In this document: positions 9,049 through 18,818 of the stretch, in pieces | Layout of the letters: each line of letters opens with the position of its first letter | Position numbering within the stretch: position 1 is the stretch's first letter | NCBI GenBank assembly: GCA_020631935.1 | Contig: JACKGP010000004.1 | Location: 23,236 to 87,235, forward strand | Length of the DNA: 64,000 nucleotides | Origin: Candidatus Nomurabacteria bacterium | GTDB lineage: Bacteria > Patescibacteriota > Saccharimonadia > Saccharimonadales > Saccharimonadaceae | Reading direction: 5' to 3' | The notes under the pieces: generated by a model | Told to the model about the DNA's origin: nothing | Databases searched by the model: none | The model's input: the letters and a program-made list of their open reading frames with translations, nothing else | Translations under genes and position numbers: made by a program

Positions 9049-10195
9049 ATCCCTCCAGGCGCATATATTCGCTCTCTATAACTGCTACTATTTTATCGAT
9101 AGCTACATTCACCATTTCAGAAGTAGTGCCCCTACCTAACGTAAGTCGCAGGCTTCCGCGAGCCAAGCTATCATCCATGCCGATTGCATCAAGCACGTTA
9201 GACTTGGTTTGTCGACTAGCCGCACAAGCACTACCCGTGGCAACATAAACCCCCTCATCTTCTAGCAAGAAAATTACTCTCTCGGCGTCAATTCCAGGAA
9301 ATGAAATATGAAGAAAGTTCGGTAAGCGCTTTTTCTTATGCCCAGACACGACAGCTTGCGGAAACTTATCTAGAAGTCGCGTCTGCATTAAGTCACGCAG
9401 CTTCGCAGTGTCAGAAAGCTTACCTGTAGCCAACTGCGCCGCTTTTGCAAAGCCAATTACACCGGCTACGTTCTCTGTGCCACTCCTAACGCCCGCCTCT
9501 TGTCCACCGCCAAAAATTAGTGGCGATAGTTTCACGGATGGCTTATGCCATAGCAAGCCGACTTGCTTTGGACCATAAATTTTACCGCTATTAAGTGTGA
9601 GCATATCAACACCAAGTCGAGCTATATGAACATCTATGCTGCCAAAACCCTGAGAAGCGTCGCTATGAAATAGTATCGGAGTTTTATTTCCAGATTCAGC
9701 ACGCGTCTCTCGCTCTTGCTTAATGACGGCTGCAATCTCGCGTAATGGCTGAATTGTCCCCAGTTCATGATTCGCCAGCTGAACTGAGACTAGTTCGGTC
9801 TGTGGAGTCATAGATTCGGCAATAGACTTAGCAGATATTAACCCGGCTTCAGTTGGCTTTACAAAAACTACGCCACCATGATGCTTGGCTGCAGAGATAA
9901 CCGCAGAATGCTCTATTTTGCTAGTAATAATATCACCCTTGATACCGTTAAAGGCTAGATTTATCGACTCAGTTGCACCGGCGGTTATGACAACCTCATC
10001 GCCCTTAGCCCCAAAGGTATGCGCCAAGCGATCCTTTGCCGCTTCATATTCCCGACGCACCTTTACAGCAGGAGCGTACGGACTCGATGGATTAAAGAAT
10101 TCCTCACTGAAGTATGGCTGCATAACCTCCAGGACTCTTTTATCTACTGGAGCTGCAGCCGCATAATCTAAATAAATACTATCAGGGGTGTTCAC
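9038..10195 (-). CDS. iscS: Cysteine desulfurase, IscS/NifS type
   Basis: This PLP enzyme takes sulfur from cysteine as an enzyme-bound persulfide. The sequence shows IYLDYAAAAPV at the start, HSDASQGFG, the PLP lysine in NSGKIYGPKQVGLLW and the active-site cysteine in ATGSACAASR on the flexible loop. I choose GTG at 10195 (385 aa) because TATAAT lies exactly 6 nt before it, which fits the leaderless pattern; a longer frame reaches into the upstream gene. It heads the operon with ydcF-like and mnmA, so its main visible client is tRNA 2-thiolation. No IscU or SufB gene is in the window. Confidence 0.93.
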   Translation of the reverse strand: MNTPDSIYLDYAAAAPVDKRVLEVMQPYFSEEFFNPSSPYAPAVKVRREYEAAKDRLAHTFGAKGDEVVITAGATESINLAFNGIKGDIITSKIEHSAVISAAKHHGGVVFVKPTEAGLISAKSIAESMTPQTELVSVQLANHELGTIQPLREIAAVIKQERETRAESGNKTPILFHSDASQGFGSIDVHIARLGVDMLTLNSGKIYGPKQVGLLWHKPSVKLSPLIFGGGQEAGVRSGTENVAGVIGFAKAAQLATGKLSDTAKLRDLMQTRLLDKFPQAVVSGHKKKRLPNFLHISFPGIDAERVIFLLEDEGVYVATGSACAASRQTKSNVLDAIGMDDSLARGSLRLTLGRGTTSEMVNVAIDKIVAVIESEYMRLEGYVA

Positions 10196-10202
10196 TCGAG
10201 TA

Positions 10203-10634
10203 TTATAGCATTTTTTGACCCGTAGCTGGATCGCGACGGTACACATCACGCATAACTCGCTCGTAATACATCTGAACCGCTAGGCCAAAATTACGAAGTT
10301 CCGCACCCTCTATATAGGCGTAACGACTACCTTCCTGAACCTTTAGCACCCCCTTGTCCTGAACTTCGTAACGAGTCGTTGTGCTATGTATCTTATTGCG
10401 ACCTTCACGAGTTTCCTCATACCAAATCCAGGTTTTCTCGTCTAGATTGAAAAATTTACGACTGCGCCCACTTGGAATTGGCCCAAACAAATCTTTACCT
10501 ATTTCGCTCTCTAACTGAATTAGCTCACGTTCAGTTAGATTTTTTAATGGACGTCTCTTTTTAATCAAGTCAAGTCTTGGGATTTCGGCATCGCTACCAA
10601 CTAGTAGTTTGTAGGCTTTTGATAGTATTCCCAT
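10203..10634 (-). CDS. Hypothetical protein, 143 aa
   Basis: I do not recognise this soluble, basic protein. The ATG at 10634 is chosen because a Shine-Dalgarno (GGAGG) lies 8 nt upstream; this is one of the few genes in this part with a clear site. The N-terminal half has a helical, charged pattern (LTERELIQLESEIGKDLFG), and the middle has alternating aromatic residues (KTWIWYEETREG) that suggest a beta-sheet. It follows the gene at 10651-10977 by 16 nt, likely in one transcript, and its end overlaps the promoter of the cysteine desulfurase operon. Confidence 0.6.
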   Translation of the reverse strand: MGILSKAYKLLVGSDAEIPRLDLIKKRRPLKNLTERELIQLESEIGKDLFGPIPSGRSRKFFNLDEKTWIWYEETREGRNKIHSTTTRYEVQDKGVLKVQEGSRYAYIEGAELRNFGLAVQMYYERVMRDVYRRDPATGQKML

Positions 10635-10650
10635 TTTCTCAACCTCCAAT

Positions 10651-10977
10651 CTAGTTAGATGAATCCATCAATTCCAGGGAGCGCACGTGGTTTATATATG
10701 CGCTTATATCGCTAATACCCTTGCGGATATACTCTCCCTCGTCAACAGCCTCAAGAGTTTTACTACTGGAAGCGTTTTCATTCGAACTAGGAGCAGCATT
10801 AGCCGCATGCATACCAAGAGCTGTACGTACACTCTCTCTAGCCTCGTCTTCATTTCGGATCCGTTGAAGCTCCTGGTAAGACTTTATGTTCTCTGAGCTA
10901 CGATGAAAATCTAACTGAGCCCCATTCACGAGCTGGGTTTCATTTCGCCTCTCGCTGCCTGGCTGTGTCGATTGCAC
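10651..10977 (-). CDS. Hypothetical small polar protein
   Basis: This 108-aa protein starts at GTG, with a possible AGGAG about 12 nt upstream. It is rich in Ser, Asn, Glu and Arg, has no membrane segment and looks partly disordered, with a helical C-terminus (ISDISAYINHVRSLELM). I do not recognise it. It precedes the 143-aa hypothetical gene by 16 nt and probably shares its transcript. Reality as a gene rests on frame length, the start signal and the close downstream partner. Confidence 0.5.
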   Translation of the reverse strand: MQSTQPGSERRNETQLVNGAQLDFHRSSENIKSYQELQRIRNEDEARESVRTALGMHAANAAPSSNENASSSKTLEAVDEGEYIRKGISDISAYINHVRSLELMDSSN

Positions 10978-11046
10978 TATGTAAAATACTCCTGTTCTGA
11001 ATTTGACAGTTGTTGTTTCAGGATTTTTCTTTTAGAGATGTATTTT

Positions 11047-11805
11047 CTAGATAGAAAATAGCTTCGATGCGTTTGCTGATGTGACTCGTGCGATGTATTC
11101 GAGCTCTGCCCCCCGCTCTTTTCGTCTTTGAGCATGATACTCGGCCACATTCCTCACAAACGCTGGCTCGTTTACTTTACCACGGTATGGCACTGGTGTC
11201 AAGAAAGGTGCGTCCGTTTCTAAAAGCATACTCTCAAGCGGCACAGAATCCCACACTTGGCGCTGAGAATCATCTTTAGAAAACGTCGAAATGCCATTAA
11301 TGCCAATAAATAGCCCTTCAGATACCGCTTTTTCCATATTTTCTAAAGAATCAGTAAAGCTATGTAGCACCCCCCTAGTTCCAGGAAAGTTACGAAATAT
11401 CGGCCAAAAATCATCGAAGGCTTCACGAACATGAAACACTACCGGTAGATTGTTGTCATAGGCTAGTTGTAACTGTGCCTCAAAGGCTTCAATCTGGACT
11501 TCCCTAGGGCTATAGTTGTAGAAATAATCTAAACCTATTTCACCAATGGCCACTATTTTTCTTTCACCAGACTTGGCTAATTTTTCAACTTCACTATAGC
11601 CATCCTTTGCGTCATGCGGATGAGCGCCAACGCTTGCCCAAACTCCTTCATGTTTTTTAGAAAACTCCAAGGCCTCTATCGAAGAATTATTATCGGTACC
11701 AATGCAAACTATGCGACTCACGCCACTATCTATAGCTCGACGCAAAGCACCTTCGGAATCATCATAGCTAGATTCGTGAATATGGCAGTGCGTATCAGTA
11801 AACAT
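11047..11805 (-). CDS. tatD: TatD family metal-dependent DNase
   Basis: This is a 252-aa TIM-barrel metallohydrolase. The metal ligands are visible as FTDTHCHIH at the start, IGEIGLDYFYN, VVFHVREA, GVLHSFTD and LETDAPFLTP. Family members are 3'-5' exonucleases acting on DNA and RNA. Its ATG overlaps the metG stop (TAATG), so it is translated after metG. It ends the rpfB-rsmA-metG-tatD cluster, a gene set that is also adjacent in Actinobacteria. Length is normal. Confidence 0.92.
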   Translation of the reverse strand: MFTDTHCHIHESSYDDSEGALRRAIDSGVSRIVCIGTDNNSSIEALEFSKKHEGVWASVGAHPHDAKDGYSEVEKLAKSGERKIVAIGEIGLDYFYNYSPREVQIEAFEAQLQLAYDNNLPVVFHVREAFDDFWPIFRNFPGTRGVLHSFTDSLENMEKAVSEGLFIGINGISTFSKDDSQRQVWDSVPLESMLLETDAPFLTPVPYRGKVNEPAFVRNVAEYHAQRRKERGAELEYIARVTSANASKLFSI

Positions 11806-13364
11806 TATTTAGCTTGGGTAGTTTTAGCTGCTGGATTTGGAGTGTGTTCAAAAATCTTTGTAAACATAACATTCTCAAGTGGCGTTATGACACCTTGGTC
11901 GAATGTATTATGAATAGTAGCTGCAGTTGTTGGCATAAACGGAACTAACAGGTCGCCAATTTGTAGCAGATTACCCGTGCAGTGAGCCAATATTTCAGAT
12001 AAATGATCTTCAGCATCCGTGTCGGATTCACGCCTGCCGGCAACTTCCCACGGCTTCACGCTATCTATGTAGCGATTTAAGCTCTGAATTTTTGACCACA
12101 CTTCATCAAGAGCCTGGTCAAATCGAAGTGCCTCCATGTGTTCATGGTATAGCGACATGTCATGTTCGCTAAGCGGCGCATCCCCAACCACTCCAGCCTG
12201 ATATTTTGTAATCATGTTTGCAACGCGCAACACTAGATTTCCTAGGTCATTAGCAAGCTCGCCATTATAGGCTGCCTCAAATTTCTCGTACGTAAAGTCT
12301 CCGTCATCTTGGGTCGGAACGTGGCGTGAAAAATAGTAACGGAAAGCATCAAGGCCATACTTGTTTATTATCTCGCCCGGATCAATTACATTTCCAACTG
12401 TCTTTGATATCTTCTCGCCGCCAACATTTACAAACCCATGAACTAACAGCTTCTTTGGCAGTTCTAGACCTAAGCCTAATAAAATTGCAGGCCAAATTAG
12501 CGCATGAAATCGTAGAATATCTTTACCAATCACCTGCACATCAGCGGGCCAGTAGTTTTTCCAATCAGAATTACCGGGATAGCCCAGTACGGTTATATAG
12601 TTAGAAAGTGCATCGACCCAAACATACATTACGTGATCAGGGTCATCTGGTACAGCTACTCCCCAACTTAGGCTCTTTCGTGGTCGCGAAATAGAAACAT
12701 CCTTTACGCCGTCTTTAATCATCTCTAGTAGTTCGTTCTTGCGAAACTCTGGAAGTATCTTCATTTCATCGTTCTCGATAGCTTGACGAATCTGATCCGA
12801 AAAGTCACTGGCTCGCAAATAGTAGTTATCCTCGCTCAAGCGTTCATACTCCTGCTGATGATTTGGGCACTTCCCGCCTGTGACTTCAACTTCCTTGTCG
12901 GTATAGAACTGTTCACAACCGGTACAGTACCAGCCCTCGTATTTATCTTTGTAGATATGCGGCTTGAGTTGCTGCCAAATATATTGAACAGCCAGTTTAT
13001 GTATTTCGTCAGTTGTGCGTACCACATCTGTGTAGCTCGCACCTACCATATCGGCGACTTGTTTAAATAAAACGTGATTCTTGTCGACAAAACTCTGAGG
13101 ATCCAGGCCAGCTTCGGCAGATTTCTGAGTGATTTTATTACCATGCTCATCGGTACCAATCTGAAATCTAACATCTCGACCATTTTGCTTCTGATAGCGT
13201 GTCCAAATATCGGCCAGAAGATAGTCTAGCGCATTACCTATATGAGGCGCTCCTGTTGCATAAGGAATCGCGGTAGTTATATAAAGATTTTTACTGTCAG
13301 TAGGCACTTCGCCCTGAATAATCGAATCGGGCATGGTGGTATCTTTTAGATTAGTTTCATTCAT
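11805..13364 (-). CDS. metG: Methionyl-tRNA synthetase
   Basis: This charges initiator and elongator tRNA-Met. The class I signature HIGH appears as PHIGNALDYLLADIW, the KMSKS loop as GGEKISKTVGN, and a single zinc knuckle as CTGCEQFYTDKE with a second pair GGKCPNHQ. At 519 aa it has the core and the helical anticodon domain but no C-terminal dimerisation domain. The ATG at 13364 is chosen because TATAAT lies 7 nt upstream; a longer frame would run into rsmA. So metG has its own promoter inside the rpfB-rsmA-metG-tatD cluster. Confidence 0.95.
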   Translation of the reverse strand: MNETNLKDTTMPDSIIQGEVPTDSKNLYITTAIPYATGAPHIGNALDYLLADIWTRYQKQNGRDVRFQIGTDEHGNKITQKSAEAGLDPQSFVDKNHVLFKQVADMVGASYTDVVRTTDEIHKLAVQYIWQQLKPHIYKDKYEGWYCTGCEQFYTDKEVEVTGGKCPNHQQEYERLSEDNYYLRASDFSDQIRQAIENDEMKILPEFRKNELLEMIKDGVKDVSISRPRKSLSWGVAVPDDPDHVMYVWVDALSNYITVLGYPGNSDWKNYWPADVQVIGKDILRFHALIWPAILLGLGLELPKKLLVHGFVNVGGEKISKTVGNVIDPGEIINKYGLDAFRYYFSRHVPTQDDGDFTYEKFEAAYNGELANDLGNLVLRVANMITKYQAGVVGDAPLSEHDMSLYHEHMEALRFDQALDEVWSKIQSLNRYIDSVKPWEVAGRRESDTDAEDHLSEILAHCTGNLLQIGDLLVPFMPTTAATIHNTFDQGVITPLENVMFTKIFEHTPNPAAKTTQAK

Positions 13365-13429
13365 CTCTATCATTATAACAGTAGTTTGAGTCGAATAACC
13401 AGAGCCACCGCTCAAGACAGACGTCTGCT

Positions 13430-14206
13430 TTAGTCTAGTTCCGTAGTCTGACTGACAATCCTCTTCCAATCATCAACCGAAAGATCTTCTGCTCGCGAGT
13501 CAGGCGAGATACCTGCCTGTCCTAATATTTCCTCAACCCTCTGTTTACTAATAGCTAATCCGCCAGCCAGACTACTGCGTAGTTTTTTCCGCTTACTAGA
13601 AAAACCTGCCTTAACTAACCTAAAAAACTGCCTTTCATAGGTTTTATCGATCAAAGGCTCTTTTCTCATTTTTAAGATCACGACCCGAGAGTCTACTTTT
13701 GGCGGTGGAGTAAACAGCCCTCTCTCAACCTCAACCCCCAGACTTGCCTCGGAATAAACTTGAGCCGATATCGCCAATATACTCATACTGCCTGGATTAG
13801 CGGCAATTCTTTCAGCAACCTCTTTTTGAACTAATAGCACTGCAATACGAGGTCTATTTTCAGCCGTCATTAATTTTTGAACAATCTTACTTGTTATATA
13901 GTACGGAACATTTGCCACTACAACATATTTCTCGGGCAGCTCAGACAAATCAAACTGCAAAATATCTTGATTTTCAACGTGTAGATTCTTTCCCGGGAAC
14001 TGACCAGGTAGCTTGCGAGCTAAACTTTCATCAAATTCAACAGCCACAACTTTTTTAGCGCGCGACAACAATTCGGAAGTAAGAGTACCTAGTCCCGGAC
14101 CAATTTCCAAAACTGTATCACCAGGATTTATGTCGGCCGAATCAGCAATCTCAGATAAAATAGGCCGATCCTGTAGCCAATGCTGGCCAAGCTCTTTCTT
14201 AGGCAT
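13430..14206 (-). CDS. rsmA: 16S rRNA dimethyladenosine transferase
   Basis: RsmA (KsgA) dimethylates two adjacent adenosines in the 3' terminal helix of 16S rRNA. The SAM site is DTVLEIGPGLGTLTSEL with the acidic VAVEFD, and the catalytic motif is VVANVPYYITS (usually NLPYN). Length (258 aa) is normal. The start overlaps the rpfB-like stop as TAATG. Linkage of ksgA to rpfB is a hallmark of Actinobacteria and is repeated here. The C-terminal RNA-binding helices are present. Confidence 0.95.
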   Translation of the reverse strand: MPKKELGQHWLQDRPILSEIADSADINPGDTVLEIGPGLGTLTSELLSRAKKVVAVEFDESLARKLPGQFPGKNLHVENQDILQFDLSELPEKYVVVANVPYYITSKIVQKLMTAENRPRIAVLLVQKEVAERIAANPGSMSILAISAQVYSEASLGVEVERGLFTPPPKVDSRVVILKMRKEPLIDKTYERQFFRLVKAGFSSKRKKLRSSLAGGLAISKQRVEEILGQAGISPDSRAEDLSVDDWKRIVSQTTELD

Positions 14207-15345
14207 TAACGATAGATATCCGGCAAACTAGCACCACAAACTGGCCAAGGCTGCCAACCACGACGCTCATAGAGCGTTCGAGCTGCTGCATCCTGTTCGG
14301 CCGGTGTAGCATTGCCATATGGTGCACTGGTCACTCCCGCCCAAGTTCCTCGGTCAAATTGGTAAGCGCCATAGTACGGGCCAGCCGGATTCCAGCTATT
14401 ATAACCACCTTCACATGATCGCAGCTTAGCTAGTGCAGCACCAAAATCGCCATCAAAGCTCGGTTTAGTGCCGACAATCTCGACCTTCTCGGTTGGCTGC
14501 TTTGTCACTACGTGCTTGATTTCCTTGCGGCTAACCTCACGACCATTTTTCATAATAACTTCATAGGTAACTAGTTTCTCTCCTGGCGAGCCAGCTGTCT
14601 TAACTTCACGATAACCAACCTTACGGTCAGAGTCTTGAATCTGTCTAACTGGTGGTGCAATCTGCTCTTTCTCTGTAACTGTCTGCTTTCCGTTTCGCCA
14701 AACCTCAATCGTCATACCCTTCTTTATGGGGCTGGTCTTTTTTACCGACAGGGTGTCATTTTTGCCAATATTAATGTCCTTTTCTGTCAAAAACTCTGCT
14801 ACGGTCTTGGATTTTGTGTAAACTGTAGCCGCTTCACCATACATTAGTAGCTTTACGGGTGTTGCGCGGCTAATGACCAACTCGGTGCTAGCACCGTTTT
14901 GCAGATAATCTGCAGTAAGCCTAAAACTAGTGTCATCCTCTTGCTGAAGTACTGGCAACTTTGCATCGCGGACAATCTCTTTTGCTGTTCTCTGCGCCGA
15001 CATTACACGTATGCGAGCATTTCCATCGATAATCGTTACTGGTCGAGCCCTGTACACATTTACTTTATAGGCTGGAGCAACCAGCTCTTCGTCTAGACCA
15101 GGCTCAACTACATCGTTGTCGTCTAGTGCTATGTCAGCACTCTTAAAAATCTCACGAAGCGTGTCCTTGTCTGATATAACGCTGCGCTCTGTGCCTCGAT
15201 CGTAGATTGTGATTAGATGCGAATTCGTCGCCTGGCTTTTAGCATTCGCAGGACTGGTCCAGTTAGCAACTGCTGTAACAAACAGCAAGCTGAACACACT
15301 TATGCCCACAGTAAACCAAGTTACTTTTTGTCGTTTAATCTTCAT
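14206..15345 (-). CDS. RpfB-like resuscitation-promoting factor (DUF348-G5-transglycosylase)
   Basis: This 379-aa secreted or membrane-anchored protein has an N-terminal signal/anchor (residues about 10-30), repeated ubiquitin-like DUF348 modules (about 44-210), a G5-type segment (about 215-290) and a C-terminal Rpf lysozyme-like domain (about 298-379). The predicted catalytic glutamate is E312 in LRSCEGGYNSW, and the domain keeps YGAYQFDRGTW. Rpf proteins cut peptidoglycan and wake dormant actinobacterial cells. In an epibiont it could act on its own wall or on the host wall; this is inference. It heads the cluster with rsmA, metG and tatD. Confidence 0.88.
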   Translation of the reverse strand: MKIKRQKVTWFTVGISVFSLLFVTAVANWTSPANAKSQATNSHLITIYDRGTERSVISDKDTLREIFKSADIALDDNDVVEPGLDEELVAPAYKVNVYRARPVTIIDGNARIRVMSAQRTAKEIVRDAKLPVLQQEDDTSFRLTADYLQNGASTELVISRATPVKLLMYGEAATVYTKSKTVAEFLTEKDINIGKNDTLSVKKTSPIKKGMTIEVWRNGKQTVTEKEQIAPPVRQIQDSDRKVGYREVKTAGSPGEKLVTYEVIMKNGREVSRKEIKHVVTKQPTEKVEIVGTKPSFDGDFGAALAKLRSCEGGYNSWNPAGPYYGAYQFDRGTWAGVTSAPYGNATPAEQDAAARTLYERRGWQPWPVCGASLPDIYR

Positions 15346-15475
15346 AAATTAGATAAAGACTATTTGGAAGTATTGATACTACCGTCACTCGCTATTGTCT
15401 GACGACCCGCAACTCCAAAAGGTCTAACAAATATTGTAGCAAATTATCTTACAAAAAACTAATGGCCAAGTTAAT

Positions 15476-17599
15476 TTAAAGCTTTTGCAATCTGGCAAAT
15501 TCAACGTTTAGCTTTTTATTCTGACCACTGTCAAAATCTACACTTACGGCCATTCCGTCGATATCCACCACTATGCCGTCACCAAACTGCGGCGAACGTA
15601 CACGATCATCTATATCAAAAGGCATCTCCATAGAAAAATCATCGTACTCAGGAGGCGCAGCAAACTGCTCATCGGCCGAGCCTACGTTGCAGCCCATGTC
15701 CGCCAAAAAGCGGCTAGGCGAACCATAAGCGCGCTGGCCAAACTGAAGACGGCTAGCGGCGTGAAGTAGATACAGCTCCTCTCTAGCGCGCGTCATGCCG
15801 ACATAGCAAAGGCGCCTCTCCTCCTCTAGTTCAGACCTTCCTTGATCAAAAACTCTTGAATGCGGGAAGATACCTTCCTCTAGTCCAACCATAAACACAA
15901 CAGGAAACTCCAGACCCTTTGCGGCATGCAAAGTCATCAAGGTGACATTATCACTACTGGTCTCTGTGTCCTGACTAGAAAGCAAAGCTACCTCCTCCAA
16001 GAACGCCTCTACACTGGCAAACTGTTGAGCGTCCGCCATTAAAGTTTCCAGATTTTCAATTCTATCCTCAGAGCCAGCCGATCCGTCGTTTAGAAAATCT
16101 CGGTATCTTATTCGCTCAATCAGAGTATTTATTATTTCCGATGGAGGCAGTCCGTCTTCAATCTGCACACCAATAATAGAAAGTATCGACCCTAGCTCTT
16201 TTATCGCTTTGCGTGCTCTTGGGGTTAGAGTAGACGCCTGGTCTGCACCCCTCATAGCACTTAATATGTCCAAGCCTGTTGCTTGCTGCCAAACTAAGAA
16301 CTTCTCCAGGCTAGTATTGCCAATTCCGCGGGTTGGAACATTGGCAATTCGGCGAAAACTAACTACATCTTGTGGTTGGTAAAGCAGCCGAAGATAAGCT
16401 ATGACGTCCCTTACTTCACGACGATCGTAGAATCTGACGCCGCCGACTATTTGATATGGGATCCTCGCTTGCAAAAATGCCCTTTCAAAGGTATAGCTCT
16501 GAGCGTTCATGCGATATAAAACTGCGAAATCGCTATATTGACGCTTACCGCTAGCCACACTATTTCGTATCGTCTGAGCAACGAAAAACGCCTCCTCTGC
16601 CTCATCGTAGACGCCCTTAACTTCAACTGGCTCTCCGCGACCCAGGCTAGTAAATAGCTTTTTGTCAGTTCGCTCGGTGTTTTTCAATATCACCGATTGG
16701 GCAGCTTCTAGGATTGCGCCTGTCGAACGGTAGTTCTCTTCGAGCTTTACTACCTTAGCACCAGCAAAATCGCGTTCAAAATTTAATATATTCGTAAAAT
16801 CAGCATTTCTAAAACTGTAGATTGATTGCCAGTCGTCGCCAACCACACAAATATTCTGATCGCTGTTGACTAAAAGTTTTACTAATGCATACTGGGCGGC
16901 ATTGGTATCCTGATACTCGTCAATAAAGATATATTGAAAAGTTTGTTGCCATTTTGCGCGGATATCTGAATCATTTCTCAGTAAATCTACGGTCTGCAGT
17001 ATTAAATCGTCAAAATCTAGACCATTTGCAGCTTTTCTAGACTTTTCATATTCACGATACACCTCTGCTACAGCCTTCTGAAACGGCAACTTTGCACTCG
17101 ACTCATACTCATCTGGAGTCTCTAGCTTATTTTTTGCTGACGATATGGCGCTCGAAACCGCACGAGGCTTTACCTGCTTGTCGCTAATAGATAGCCGCTT
17201 CATTGCTCGCTTTATTAGGCCCAGCCTGTCATCTTCATCAAAAATTACAAAATTACGCGGAACACCAATACGCTCCCCATCAATACGAAGCAGACGCACA
17301 CAGATACTATGAAATGTACCCATCCATGGCATAAAGTCGCGAGGAATAACGCTACTCTCAGCCTCAGACGGCTTCAAAATCCACCATAACCTAGACCTCA
17401 TCTCTTTTGCTGCCTTATTTGTAAAGGTGACTGCTAAAATCTGGCTTGGCCAGACCGACTCTTTTGTAATTAGATATGCAATTCTATGCGTCAAAGTTTT
17501 GGTTTTGCCACTTCCGGCACCCGCCAATATCAGCAATGGGCCGCGTGTAGTTTCTACCGCCTCACGTTGAGCCGGATTTAGACCCTCTAGAATATCCAT
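15476..17599 (-). CDS. pcrA: UvrD/PcrA-type superfamily 1 DNA helicase
   Basis: This is a 707-aa 3'-5' helicase for repair and replication-fork clearance. Motifs: Q motif LNPAQREAV, Walker A AGAGSGKTKTLTHRI, motif Ia VTFTNKAAKEMR, motif II IFIDEYQDTNAAQ, motif III VVGDDWQSIYSFR, motif V MTLHAAKGLEF and motif VI YVGMTRAREELYLL. The C-terminus is a small Tudor-like domain (RVRSPQFGDGIVVDID), as in PcrA, where it contacts RNA polymerase. TACAAT lies 8 nt before the ATG. It follows the acidic membrane-protein gene by 14 nt. PcrA versus UvrD naming is by convention. Confidence 0.93.
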   Translation of the reverse strand: MDILEGLNPAQREAVETTRGPLLILAGAGSGKTKTLTHRIAYLITKESVWPSQILAVTFTNKAAKEMRSRLWWILKPSEAESSVIPRDFMPWMGTFHSICVRLLRIDGERIGVPRNFVIFDEDDRLGLIKRAMKRLSISDKQVKPRAVSSAISSAKNKLETPDEYESSAKLPFQKAVAEVYREYEKSRKAANGLDFDDLILQTVDLLRNDSDIRAKWQQTFQYIFIDEYQDTNAAQYALVKLLVNSDQNICVVGDDWQSIYSFRNADFTNILNFERDFAGAKVVKLEENYRSTGAILEAAQSVILKNTERTDKKLFTSLGRGEPVEVKGVYDEAEEAFFVAQTIRNSVASGKRQYSDFAVLYRMNAQSYTFERAFLQARIPYQIVGGVRFYDRREVRDVIAYLRLLYQPQDVVSFRRIANVPTRGIGNTSLEKFLVWQQATGLDILSAMRGADQASTLTPRARKAIKELGSILSIIGVQIEDGLPPSEIINTLIERIRYRDFLNDGSAGSEDRIENLETLMADAQQFASVEAFLEEVALLSSQDTETSSDNVTLMTLHAAKGLEFPVVFMVGLEEGIFPHSRVFDQGRSELEEERRLCYVGMTRAREELYLLHAASRLQFGQRAYGSPSRFLADMGCNVGSADEQFAAPPEYDDFSMEMPFDIDDRVRSPQFGDGIVVDIDGMAVSVDFDSGQNKKLNVEFARLQKL

Positions 17600-17613
17600 T
17601 TATACCTATTGTA

Positions 17614-18816
17614 CTAGAGAATTCCCGAGAAGTAGAGTGCAGCAGCACCCCCTGCGCCCACCACTAGTAAAAGTACTATCCAAATGACACGCGTTATGCC
17701 AGATTTTTGCTTAGCTGGATGCTGCAGAGGTTGGGTGCCGGCCGCAGTTGCGTATATATCAGCCTGAGGTTGCTGGGCATTATCTTCTTTTGGAGTTTTA
17801 AATTGGTCAGACACCGCGCCACCCCCTATGTTGTTAGCGGCAGATCCGTCTGTGGCGTCTACATCTTTCGACTCGATAGACACCAACTCGTTCTGTAGTT
17901 CTACTGGCATAACAGCCGACTTACTATCTGGCCCGGAAGTAGATGACGAACTGCTCATATTAGCATCCAGTGGCCGCTTTTCTACTTTTGCATTTGGTAT
18001 GAACGGCGAACTATTCGATTGAAGTGTTTTAGGCAGTCCCTTTGCAATCGGATCCTGAGCACGACTCGGCTCTTGGCCTGGTACGGTAATGTTAGTAGAT
18101 TCAGTTGGATCTGCCTTAGGGCTGGTCTCATCAGCTGGCGCTACTGGCTGGGTGACGTCGACAGAGCTATTGCTTGCAGGGGCATCATTTTCGGTATCAG
18201 TATCCGTGCTTTTCTCTGTTGAGTCTAATGATATGGGTGCGCTATCGTCAGATTTTGTTAATAGATTACTTTCTGGATTGTTGTCTTGTGCTGCCTCTTG
18301 ACTATCGGACAATGATTCGCTCTTGCCACCATTACTAGCATCGGCGTCTAGATTTCTGCTCGCACTTAAGCCATCTATAGACAGAGAGGCCTTAATCTGC
18401 GACGAAGGCTCTAGAGTCTTACCGACTCGTGATGGCGATGATTGAGTCACTGTGGCCGCCTGACGTGGCTTTCTATGAAAGCCATCTACAACAGTGCCTC
18501 GCCTATGCGGAAGTATCGGAGCAGCAGCTACCGGAGGCTCAGCGGCTTCTTGCGAAACAATCTCCTCCTCACGCTTCACTTCAGGCGAATCGTTTATGTT
18601 CGCATCCGCACTTATATCTGTATCTACATTTGGTCGACTATCGGTGGTTGCTGCATCATTATCTGTTGACGATGGCTGACCGCCCGACTCTGAAGGCGCA
18701 GAATCTGAAGTTGTACCTGATGCTGGAGCTGGAGATGACGCTTCTTCATTCTTGTTCGCCTGACCCAGAAGCGAGCTCATAGCTCTATCTAGCTCATCAA
18801 AGTCAAACTCCTTCAT
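17614..18816 (-). CDS. Acidic, disordered, C-terminally anchored protein
   Basis: This 400-aa protein is dominated by Ser, Asp, Ala, Thr and Pro and is almost certainly disordered over residues 1-365. It ends with a basic residue group and one transmembrane helix (VIWIVLLLVVGAGGAAALYF), so it is a tail-anchored protein with the disordered part in the cytoplasm. I do not recognise it. A Shine-Dalgarno (AAAGGA) lies before the ATG, overlapping the end of tpiA; the spacing is 2 nt. The role is unknown; it might recruit partners to the membrane. Confidence 0.6.
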   Translation of the reverse strand: MKEFDFDELDRAMSSLLGQANKNEEASSPAPASGTTSDSAPSESGGQPSSTDNDAATTDSRPNVDTDISADANINDSPEVKREEEIVSQEAAEPPVAAAPILPHRRGTVVDGFHRKPRQAATVTQSSPSRVGKTLEPSSQIKASLSIDGLSASRNLDADASNGGKSESLSDSQEAAQDNNPESNLLTKSDDSAPISLDSTEKSTDTDTENDAPASNSSVDVTQPVAPADETSPKADPTESTNITVPGQEPSRAQDPIAKGLPKTLQSNSSPFIPNAKVEKRPLDANMSSSSSTSGPDSKSAVMPVELQNELVSIESKDVDATDGSAANNIGGGAVSDQFKTPKEDNAQQPQADIYATAAGTQPLQHPAKQKSGITRVIWIVLLLVVGAGGAAALYFSGIL

Positions 18817-18818
18817 AC

